From Syntrophomonadaceae bacterium (GTDB taxonomy: Bacteria; Bacillota; Syntrophomonadia; Syntrophomonadales; Syntrophomonadaceae): DNA of 6,315 nucleotides. Positions 1-5,044 of this stretch are shown piece after piece (within the stretch, counting starts at the first letter, position 1; each line of letters starts with the position of its first letter). The notes beneath the pieces are model-generated. The model ran no database searches, had not been told where the DNA came from, and saw only the letters and a list, made by a program, of their open reading frames with translations. Both the position numbers and the translations under genes were made by a program. The DNA lies in NCBI GenBank assembly GCA_012798055.1, contig JAAZOA010000157.1, positions 1 through 6,315 of the forward strand, read 5' to 3'.

Positions 1-1
1 C

Positions 2-805
2 AGAGGCGACGGGGTAACTGATGATACCAGCGCCATTCAGAGCGCGATAAATTATGCCCAGAGCAAGGGCGGAACCGTGTACTTCCCGGATGGGACCTAC
101 ATGATCAACGTGAATACGGGTCTCCTGATAACCAGCAGTGTTAAATTAGTCCTCTCGTCCAATGCAACTCTTCAAGCCAAAACCACCAGCAGTGGTACTT
201 ACTATATCATCAGGCTGTGGAATGCAAGAAACGTAGAGATCACCGGGGGTAAAATAGTGGGTGACCGCCTGACCCATATCGGCACTAGCGGCCAATGGGG
301 ACATGGAATCTACGTGGAAGGCAGCAACAGCGTCTGGATTCATGATATTGCCGTATCAAACTGCTGGGGAGACGGAATCTACATCGGCAGCACCGATAAC
401 CAGTGGTACTGTGAGGACGTGACGGTGGAGAATTTCACCGTAGATAATGTACGCCGCAGCGGCATCTCCATTATCAGCGGCCGGAATATAACCATTCGCA
501 ATGGGGTTATTTCCAACACTAATAACGACCAGGGGCTTGAACCTCAGGCGGGTATAAACATGGAGCCCAATACTTCCAGCGAGTTCCTGCAGAATATCGT
601 GATCGCCAATATGCAGACCAAGTACTGCAAGGGATTCGGCATAGACAGCTACTGGGCCAATTGTTACGGATCGCCCTACACCTTCAGCCTGACGGTAACC
701 AATTACAAGGATACCGGCAGCAGCCTGGGAGGTCTGAGGATGGACAACCTCAATTACTATCTGGCGCACCCGTCACTCATCAAGCTGGTGCTGACCATCA
801 ACTAG
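2..805 (+). CDS. Pectate-lyase-like right-handed beta-helix protein, 5' truncated by the window edge
   Basis: The reading frame is open from base 2 to a TAG at 803-805, so this is the C-terminal 267 residues of a longer protein. The first visible residues, RGDGVTDDTSAIQSAINYAQ, are the N-terminal signature of the Pectate_lyase_3 domain, a right-handed parallel beta-helix fold. Further on are short helix-rung repeats (NVEITGG, VWIHDIAVSN, NITIRNGVISNT) and the motif PQAGINMEPN, typical of these proteins. Many members cleave or bind acidic polysaccharides outside the cell, but no catalytic set can be assigned here, so enzyme activity and substrate are open. By hand alignment it is about 76% identical over its whole length to the C-terminal domain of the protein at 2824-4596, with one single-residue gap. 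That paralogue carries a signal peptide and Ig-like repeats upstream, so the missing 5' part may hold the same. An internal ATG at 77 lies inside the domain and is not a credible start. Confidence 0.9.
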   Translation, partial: RGDGVTDDTSAIQSAINYAQSKGGTVYFPDGTYMINVNTGLLITSSVKLVLSSNATLQAKTTSSGTYYIIRLWNARNVEITGGKIVGDRLTHIGTSGQWGHGIYVEGSNSVWIHDIAVSNCWGDGIYIGSTDNQWYCEDVTVENFTVDNVRRSGISIISGRNITIRNGVISNTNNDQGLEPQAGINMEPNTSSEFLQNIVIANMQTKYCKGFGIDSYWANCYGSPYTFSLTVTNYKDTGSSLGGLRMDNLNYYLAHPSLIKLVLTIN

Positions 806-841
806 AAACAGCCAAGAATAATCAACAGTTAAAAAAAAAAT

Positions 842-883
842 GGGGCATCCGGACTATAATCCGAATGCCCCTCTTTTCTTTTT
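842..883 (+). terminator. Intrinsic terminator of the first beta-helix gene
   Basis: A 12-bp stem (842-853 with 860-871) has one C-A mismatch and a 6-nt loop. It is followed by the T-rich tract TCTTTTCTTTTT (872-883). It starts 36 nt after the stop codon at 803-805. The A-run at 831-840 upstream could let it act in both directions. The stem core GGGGCATCC is shared with the terminator of the paralogous gene at 4630-4670. Confidence 0.9.
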
Positions 884-941
884 GTCGACTTTCTGCACGG
901 GGTTGTATTTGGACGCTTTACCCCGTTGGAGTGAATAGCGT

Positions 942-965
942 AACCGACCAAAATGGTCGGTTTTT
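942..965 (+). terminator. Terminator-like hairpin directly upstream of the DUF4114 gene's ribosome site
   Basis: A perfect 9-bp inverted repeat (AACCGACCA 942-950, TGGTCGGTT 954-962) with a 3-nt loop runs into TTTTT (961-965). It lies only 9 nt before the AAAGGAGGT ribosome site at 974-982. It could be a second terminator for the upstream gene or an attenuator in the leader of the downstream gene. The ATG at 953 sits in its loop and arm, which argues against that codon being a start. Confidence 0.65.
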
Positions 966-1801
966 GTATTTTGAAAGGAGGTGGGCGTGACATCGATGCA
1001 CTGGCCGTTGGCTTTATAGTAGTGGCAATGAGCCTGTGCCTGGTGGTGCCGCTGGCGTTGGCGCCACCGCCGCCGAATACCATGGTGCTCAGCGATTACA
1101 GCACGATTTCCATGGAGTTTGTAAGTCGGAGTGCAGCCTGGAACAGCGGATTTGGCCTTACCGGTCCGACCAGCACCGGTGTTTTAGGCTATAGTGGTTC
1201 AGCGACTCCAGGAACATCCTATTTGATAGGGACCTATCCGGCTGGAACAGAGATTATTGCTTTCATCAGTGGGGCCGAATACGGCACCTGGAACAGTAAA
1301 AACATTGCACATGTTAGGGTCATCGTAGAATCGGCGCAGACTTGGCGGGTGGAATTTGAAGACATGACAGGCGGGGACAACGATTTTAACGATGTCATAC
1401 TGAGAATCACCGGTGAACCTCAGCCTCCTGTAGATGTGGGAATCGACATCAAGCCCTTCAGCTGTCCGAACGCCATCAACCTGGGCAACAAGGGGATTCT
1501 GCCGGTCGCGATCTTTGGCTACCCTGGAGTCCTTGATGTAATGGATATCGATCCTGCCACCGTGGAGCTTGGTGGAGTCTCGCTGGCCGTCAAGAAAAAT
1601 GGCAATTTGTTCTTCGCCTATGAAGACCACAATGGCGATGGCATCGAGGACATGATCTGCCATTTCAGCATGCCCGAATTGACTGGAGGCACACCTCCGG
1701 CTTTGGACGCTGACACCGACTTATTGATATTGACCGCGGAATTGTATGACGGAACACCTATAAGCGGGGAAGACACTCCCTGGGTAGTGCCAATTCCCTG
1801 A
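953..1801 (+). CDS. Secreted DUF4114-domain protein with a second extracellular domain; start uncertain
   Basis: The frame runs to TGA at 1799-1801. A hydrophobic segment (ALAVGFIVVAMSLCLVVPLALA, in two pieces ALAVGFIVVAM and SLCLVVPLALA, about 998-1063) followed by PPPP looks like a signal peptide cut after ALA. A DUF4114 domain follows, with its hallmark FEDMTGGDNDFNDVIL at about 1355-1402, preceded by the GTEIIAFI strand. The C-terminal part begins VDVGIDIKPFSCPNAINLG, then DPATVELGGV, and ends with LYDGTPISGEDTPW. I recognise this as a recurring beta-rich extracellular module seen in bacteria and archaea. DHNGDGIED (1625-1651) fits a DxNxDGxxD calcium loop. Function is unknown; calcium-dependent surface or matrix attachment is inference. 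ATG 953 lies in a hairpin and lacks a ribosome site, and TTG 971 and ATG 1028 also lack one. The gene may carry a frameshift near 987-1017. It converges on sigI through a shared terminator. Confidence 0.75.
   Translation: MVGFCILKGGGRDIDALAVGFIVVAMSLCLVVPLALAPPPPNTMVLSDYSTISMEFVSRSAAWNSGFGLTGPTSTGVLGYSGSATPGTSYLIGTYPAGTEIIAFISGAEYGTWNSKNIAHVRVIVESAQTWRVEFEDMTGGDNDFNDVILRITGEPQPPVDVGIDIKPFSCPNAINLGNKGILPVAIFGYPGVLDVMDIDPATVELGGVSLAVKKNGNLFFAYEDHNGDGIEDMICHFSMPELTGGTPPALDADTDLLILTAELYDGTPISGEDTPWVVPIP
974..982 (+). promoter_or_regulatory. Strong ribosome binding site with no in-frame standard start
   Basis: AAAGGAGGT is a near-perfect anti-16S match. The ideally spaced start is GTG 987-989 (5 nt after GGAGG), but that frame meets TAG at 1017-1019. 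The long downstream frame has no ATG, GTG or TTG within 20 nt after this site. The preceding bases TATTTTGAAAGG are the same as those before the TTG start of the beta-helix gene at 2824. Confidence 0.7.
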
Positions 1802-1841
1802 TAAGCAATCCGCGCAGTGAAATAAGCCAAGACATACAAGA

Positions 1842-1869
1842 AAAAGGGACGGCATTGACCGTCCCTTTT
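1842..1869. terminator. Bidirectional terminator between the convergent DUF4114 and sigI genes
   Basis: A perfect 11-bp stem (AAAAGGGACGG 1842-1852 with CCGTCCCTTTT 1859-1869) encloses the loop CATTGA. The A-run on the left and T-run on the right make it work on both strands. It lies 40 nt after the plus-strand stop, and its right arm overlaps the sigI stop codon (TAA, minus strand 1870-1868). Confidence 0.9.
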
Positions 1870-2578
1870 AAGTGCATTTTAGATAGGTGCCTAGATGGAT
1901 GAATTCGTCAAGATTGCCGAGCAGCACCGCACAGGCGATAATAAATTTTCGCCCTCGCTCCAGAGTCTTGCGCTTTACCCCACAAGCTTTTTCCAACTCG
2001 TTCAAGGGCAACTGTTTTTTGTGGGTGAGGATCTTCCACAGTTCATCGGTCTGGGTGATCTTGCGGGCCACCTGGAACAATGTTTCCCGGTAATCCTGGT
2101 GCTTGGGCGAAACCGCTATCAGGTCCTCGAAACCTATGGAAAACAGGGACAGCATCTCTTCGTAGCGTTCCAATTCCTCACGGCGTTCGTGTTCGATAAC
2201 CTGGTTCAGGTACTCTTCCCGGGCGGCCTGACCCTCGAAATAGGTATTCAGGGTTTCATCGTCCAGCTGGACCACGTTCTGGTGCTGCACCTGTTGGCGT
2301 ACATAATCCTTGAGCCGGTTGCCGATTACTACTCGACAGTAGGATAAGAAGTTGGTCTGTCTGCCAGGATCATAAGTTGCGACCGCTGAGTTGAATGCCA
2401 TCAGGCTGATGCTCAGCTCATCATCGTGCCCCCATTCCAGCATCCGTTTACAGAACTGTACTGTGGTCTTCATGATGAACGGTCTATAATCTTCGATTAA
2501 TTTTTCAAGTGCGGTCTGGTCCCCAGCTTTTATTTCACTGATGTAATTCAAAATTACCGGTTCGGCGACTAATTCCAT
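1868..2578 (-). CDS. sigI: SigI-family RNA polymerase sigma factor
   Basis: This 236-residue protein has the SigI pattern. An N-terminal sigma region 2 contains LIEDYRPFIMKTT (27-39), DDELSISLMAFNSAVATYDP (52-71) and FLSYCRVVIGNRLKDYVR (77-94). A charged linker follows, and then the SigI C-terminal domain with LIAVSPKHQDYR (153-164) and KRKTLERGRKFIIA (202-215). Length and both blocks fit the family. SigI directs polymerase to C-rich/CGWA promoters; in Bacillus it serves heat and envelope stress, and in Clostridium thermocellum it controls cellulosome and polysaccharide-enzyme genes. The ATG at 2578 is chosen because AGGAG (plus-strand 2589-2593) lies 10 nt upstream; a TTG 30 nt further upstream has no such site. 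Its own promoter region (2638-2666) carries the motif expected for SigI, implying autoregulation. SigI is normally followed by the membrane anti-sigma RsgI. Here the next gene is convergent, so this copy is an orphan. Confidence 0.92.
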   Translation of the reverse strand: MELVAEPVILNYISEIKAGDQTALEKLIEDYRPFIMKTTVQFCKRMLEWGHDDELSISLMAFNSAVATYDPGRQTNFLSYCRVVIGNRLKDYVRQQVQHQNVVQLDDETLNTYFEGQAAREEYLNQVIEHERREELERYEEMLSLFSIGFEDLIAVSPKHQDYRETLFQVARKITQTDELWKILTHKKQLPLNELEKACGVKRKTLERGRKFIIACAVLLGNLDEFIHLGTYLKCT

Positions 2579-2637
2579 GATAAAGATACTCCTAAAACCT
2601 GTGGCCAATGATCATTACGGGTTCCCCGCTTATATAA

Positions 2638-2666
2638 TACGCCGGACCTGCAAAATTTGAGGGGGT
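2638..2666 (-). promoter_or_regulatory. Predicted SigI-type promoter driving sigI
   Basis: On the minus strand, ACCCCC (2666-2661) is followed by an AAATTTT tract and, after exactly 19 nt, CGTA (2641-2638). This matches my recollection of SigI promoters: a C-rich -35 with A-tract and a CGWA -10. Transcription would begin about 50 nt before the ATG at 2578. No good SigA pair is seen, though TATTAT overlaps the -10. Confidence 0.65.
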
Positions 2667-2673
2667 ACCCATC

Positions 2674-2702
2674 ACCCCCACAAAAATTATGACGGGACCG
2701 TA
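2674..2702 (+). promoter_or_regulatory. Predicted SigI-type promoter driving the beta-helix gene
   Basis: ACCCCC (2674-2679) is followed by an A-tract (ACAAAAA) and, after exactly 19 nt, CGTA (2699-2702), the same layout as the opposed promoter for sigI. The two -35 boxes are 7 nt apart and form the dyad GGGGGT/ACCCCC. Transcription would give a leader of roughly 115 nt before the TTG at 2824. No SigA-like -10/-35 pair competes. Confidence 0.65.
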
Positions 2703-2759
2703 TTCTATGGTCAAACCCGAAAAAGGAGGTAGTCAGACGTTTTTGCCATTGCAGGCAGC

Positions 2760-2785
2760 AGGGCCGTCTTAACCCGGCGGGCCCT
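2760..2785 (+). promoter_or_regulatory. Leader hairpin ahead of the full-length beta-helix gene
   Basis: AGGGCC (2760-2765) pairs with GGCCCT (2780-2785). After a one-base bulge, GTC (2766-2768) pairs with GGC (2776-2778), leaving a 7-nt loop. A T-run follows only 11 nt later (2796-2800), so this is not a clean terminator. Upstream in the leader is a second ribosome-site-like AAAAAGGAGGT (2720-2730), followed by a possible short reading frame (TTG 2743 to TAA 2772, nine codons). Whether either regulates the gene is unknown. Confidence 0.4.
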
Positions 2786-2823
2786 CCCAATAACTTTTTA
2801 TTTTGAAAGGGGAGTACAGTTTT

Positions 2824-4596
2824 TTGATTCGTAAAAATCGTATTGGAATTCTAGCAATTGTTTTGATTTCGTGTCTGATGCTGCAGTTGGCGCCGGCCGC
2901 AGCAATGGCTCACCCATGGAGCAGGAGAACCACACCCACTACGACCGGTAGTGCCACGACCACCACGACAACAGCTGCCGCAGCTACCGACGCCCAGCAG
3001 GTATCCGCTGCCCAGGCGGCCCTGGCGGCTTTGCGTAACCTCAGGCCTTTCGAAGGTACTGACTCCAACGTAGTCGCAATGGCCCAGGCTGTGGTCAATA
3101 AGGCTTCCACCGGAGTAACTGTGACTTTGGCAAGCACTGCCAACTCTCAGGTTTCAGCTACCGGCGCAGTGACCTATGGCAGCCAGCCGGTTATCGGCGA
3201 TGTCACCTTCAAATTGACCAAGAACAGCGCCTCTGCCACCCAGTCAGTATCGGTGGTAGTGACCGCCGCTCATAGAAACAGCGATGACGTGCTGGTAGAT
3301 GCAGCCGCACAAGCATTGACACTGGCTGCAACCCTGAATCCGGCTGAGGGCCGCGACACCAATGCCATAGCTATGGCGCAAAAAATTGTGGATACCGTTG
3401 CTGCCGGCGTGGTGGTGAGTGTATACAGTACCGCGAATTCTCAGGTTGCATCCACCGGAGCCATCACCTATGGCAGCGCCCCGGTGACAGGTGATGTAAC
3501 CTTCCGGTTGACCAGGCCCAACTCTTATACAGGTGCCATAATGTCGGTAGTGGTACCGGCTCATTCCGCAGCCTATACCGCTCCGGTTGTCCCGACTACC
3601 TCCAGCACAACTGCGACTACCACCGTAAAGGCGCCTGCGACAACCACTACGACTACGACGCCTGTGGTCACAGCTCCGGCTGCTACCAGTACAACTGCGG
3701 TTGCCGCTGCCACGACTACAATTTCCACTACCTCGCCCTCCGCAGCAACTGCTGCTGTCTCCGGCATCAATGTCAAAAATTATGGTGCCAAGGGCGATGG
3801 GGTGACAGACGATACCAGCGCCATCCAGAGTGCAGTCAATTATGCCCAGAACAACGGCGGGGCCACCGTCTATGTTCCGGATGGCACCTATATGATCGAA
3901 GCTACCCGCGGCATCCTTATCACCCGCAGTATGAAACTGGTCCTGGCGGCCAATGCCACTCTCCAGGCCAAAGCCACCAGCAGCGACACCTATAACGTCA
4001 TCCGCGTATATGGTGCCAGCAATGTCGATATTTCCGGCGGCCGGGTGGTCGGCGATCGCCTGAACCATATGGGTACGAGCGGCCAATGGGGTCATTGTAT
4101 CGAACTGGAAGGCTGCAACGGTGTCAACATCCATGACATCGCCGTATCCAATGCCTTTGGCGATGGCATCTACATCGGCAGCACTGATTCCCAGCCCTAC
4201 TGCCAGGACGTGACTGTCAAAAATTTCACCATCGACAACTGCCGCCGTGCTGGACTGACCATAATCAGCGGCCGCAACATCACCATTCAAAACGGGATAA
4301 TATCCAACACCAACAACTCCCAGGGGCTGGAACCCCAGGCGGGGATCAACATGGAGCCCAATTCCTCCAACGAGTTCCTGGTGAATATCCTGATCGCCGA
4401 CATGCAGACCAAATACTGCAATGGATTCGGCATAGACAGCTACTGGGCCAACTGTTACGGTTCGCCCACCACCTTCAGCCTGACGGTCAAGAACTACACT
4501 GATACAGGCAGTAAATTAGGGGGCCTGCGCATGGACAACATCAACTACTATCTGGCGCATCCCTCCCTCATCAAACTGGTGTTCACTCATATCTAG
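2824..4596 (+). CDS. Secreted beta-helix (pectate-lyase-like) protein with two Ig-like repeats and Thr/Ala linker
   Basis: This is a 590-residue protein. TTG 2824 is preferred because AAAGGGGAG (2806-2814) lies 9 nt before it and it gives a classic signal peptide, MIRKNRIGILAIVLISCLML then QLAPAAAMA, cut near residue 29. The TTG at 2803 lies ahead of that ribosome site. Order of parts: a Thr/Ala-rich stretch (36-55); two repeats of about 88 residues (62-149 and 161-248) resembling atrophied bacterial Ig-like domains; a Thr/Ala/Pro linker (about 253-313); and a Pectate_lyase_3-type beta-helix from residue 315 to the end. The last domain opens INVKNYGAKGDGVTDDTSAI and carries PQAGINMEPN. Ig-like repeats and a glycosylation-prone linker suggest a surface-exposed or polysaccharide-associated protein. 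No wall anchor (LPXTG, SLH) is seen, and lyase activity is not proven. A SigI-type promoter (2674-2702) precedes it and a terminator (4630-4670) follows, so it is probably a single-gene transcript. Confidence 0.92.
   Translation: MIRKNRIGILAIVLISCLMLQLAPAAAMAHPWSRRTTPTTTGSATTTTTTAAAATDAQQVSAAQAALAALRNLRPFEGTDSNVVAMAQAVVNKASTGVTVTLASTANSQVSATGAVTYGSQPVIGDVTFKLTKNSASATQSVSVVVTAAHRNSDDVLVDAAAQALTLAATLNPAEGRDTNAIAMAQKIVDTVAAGVVVSVYSTANSQVASTGAITYGSAPVTGDVTFRLTRPNSYTGAIMSVVVPAHSAAYTAPVVPTTSSTTATTTVKAPATTTTTTTPVVTAPAATSTTAVAAATTTISTTSPSAATAAVSGINVKNYGAKGDGVTDDTSAIQSAVNYAQNNGGATVYVPDGTYMIEATRGILITRSMKLVLAANATLQAKATSSDTYNVIRVYGASNVDISGGRVVGDRLNHMGTSGQWGHCIELEGCNGVNIHDIAVSNAFGDGIYIGSTDSQPYCQDVTVKNFTIDNCRRAGLTIISGRNITIQNGIISNTNNSQGLEPQAGINMEPNSSNEFLVNILIADMQTKYCNGFGIDSYWANCYGSPTTFSLTVKNYTDTGSKLGGLRMDNINYYLAHPSLIKLVFTHI
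3007..3270 (+). repeat. Ig-like repeat 1 within the beta-helix protein
   Basis: Residues 62-149 share with repeat 2 the pattern AL..L.P.EG.D.N..AMA..VV, then STANSQV, TGA(V/I)TYGS, PV.GDVTF.LT and SVVV. Distant likeness to atrophied bacterial Ig domains is by eye only. Confidence 0.7.
3304..3567 (+). repeat. Ig-like repeat 2 within the beta-helix protein
   Basis: Residues 161-248 are the second copy of the module. They keep the STANSQV, TGAITYGS and GDVTFRLT blocks at the same spacing as repeat 1, with diverged sequence elsewhere. This points to an old internal duplication rather than a recent one. Confidence 0.7.
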
Positions 4597-4629
4597 GGAA
4601 AGGTAATTATCAGAAGCATCTCGCAACAA

Positions 4630-4670
4630 AAAGAGGGGCATCCAACCGTCTGGTTTGGATGCCCCTCTTT
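4630..4670 (+). terminator. Intrinsic terminator of the full-length beta-helix gene
   Basis: A perfect 16-bp stem (4630-4645 with 4655-4670) has a 9-nt loop. It starts with AAA and ends with TTT, so it may work both ways. It begins 34 nt after the stop codon. The core GGGGCATCC/GGATGCCCC matches the terminator at 842-883, so gene and terminator were probably duplicated together. Confidence 0.9.
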
Positions 4671-4725
4671 GTTGGATAGCTATTCACATCTTTCCGCAAA
4701 CAACCACCTGCAAGTATGTATAGCT

Positions 4726-4860
4726 GCCGTCGCCATCTTTGGACCCCTTCGCAGACCGGGACCTCTTGGGCGAGTGTAAGAACGCCCCCGACATGTTAAA
4801 TGACGATCAGTGTTTTGTCCCGCTGCCATAGAGTCTCTAAAGATGGCTTGAGCGGACGGC
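4726..4860 (+). ncRNA. Candidate structured RNA of unknown class
   Basis: The stretch folds by hand into nested stems. GCCGTC 4726-4731 pairs with GACGGC 4855-4860. GCCATCTTTGGA 4732-4743 pairs with 4836-4847 (12 bp, one G-U). GCAG 4751-4754 pairs with CTGC 4823-4826, and CGGGAC 4757-4762 with GTCCCG 4817-4822. A hairpin GGGCG 4768-4772 / CGCCC 4783-4787 lies inside. The G-U pair becomes A-C on the other strand, which favours the plus strand. No credible protein frame is seen here. It does not match any riboswitch or housekeeping RNA I can recall. It could be a leader of the protease gene or a free small RNA. Confidence 0.45.
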
Positions 4861-4884
4861 CGAAAAGGACTGAACAGAAGAACT

Positions 4885-4921
4885 GGGTATGGGACGCTAA
4901 ACCGACCCATGCCCGGTTTAG
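4885..4921 (+). promoter_or_regulatory. Two mutually exclusive hairpins (possible RNA switch)
   Basis: Hairpin one pairs GGGTATGGG (4885-4893) with CCCATGCCC (4906-4914), 9 bp with one U-G. Hairpin two pairs CTAAACCG (4897-4904) with CGGTTTAG (4914-4921), 8 bp. Each uses the loop or arm of the other. A standard pseudoknot is unlikely because no loop remains to cross the 9-bp stem. The arrangement resembles alternative RNA folds, but no T-run follows. Confidence 0.4.
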
Positions 4922-4943
4922 ATTTGCAGCCATGCAGCTGCAG

Positions 4944-4949
4944 TATAAT
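4944..4949 (+). promoter_or_regulatory. Possible SigA -10 box upstream of the protease gene
   Basis: TATAAT is a perfect consensus -10 box, 95 nt before the GTG start at 5045. The matching -35 is poor (GATTTG at 4921-4926 with 17-nt spacing). It overlaps the left arm of the palindrome at 4946-4969, so a protein bound there could block it. Confidence 0.45.
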
Positions 4950-4969
4950 ACCAAAATTATTTGGTATTA
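4946..4969. repeat. Perfect 10-bp palindrome overlapping the promoter (candidate operator)
   Basis: TAATACCAAA (4946-4955) and TTTGGTATTA (4960-4969) are exact inverted repeats around ATTA. A third copy of the half-site, ATACCAAA, occurs at 5016-5023 just before the ribosome site. The symmetry and overlap with TATAAT suggest a repressor site; as RNA it would be a weak AT-rich hairpin. Confidence 0.5.
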
Positions 4970-5044
4970 ATGATAGAAGGCGGGCAAATGAGTTAGAATA
5001 AATTCGGGAGTAAAAATACCAAATGTGAAGAGGGGTTTGTGGGC

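Noticed and set aside
920..942. ACCCCG ... CGTA upstream of the DUF4114 gene as a third SigI promoter
   Set aside because: The -35 is imperfect and the spacer is 13 nt against 19 nt in the two divergent promoters; there is no A-tract.
3580..3762. Microsatellite or CRISPR-like repeat
   Set aside because: The ACN-rich tract is in frame and encodes the Thr/Ala/Pro linker; there are no regular repeat-spacer units.
3244..4290. Long minus-strand open frame opposite the beta-helix gene (348 codons)
   Set aside because: Low-complexity Gly/Ser/Arg-rich translation opposite a clear gene; no ribosome site or family resemblance. It is a shadow of biased codon use.
4744..4860. c-di-AMP (ydaO) or c-di-GMP-I riboswitch
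   Set aside because: Short look-alike strings (CCGACATGTTAA, GGGACGCTAAACC) occur, but the conserved core elements are missing or in the wrong order.
4680..4921. 6S RNA, tmRNA, RNase P or SRP RNA
   Set aside because: The branched fold and length do not fit 6S, and none of the conserved strings of the other RNAs is present on the plus strand.
4885..4921. H-type pseudoknot made from the two overlapping hairpins
   Set aside because: The loop that must span the 9-bp first stem has zero bases, so both full stems cannot form at once.
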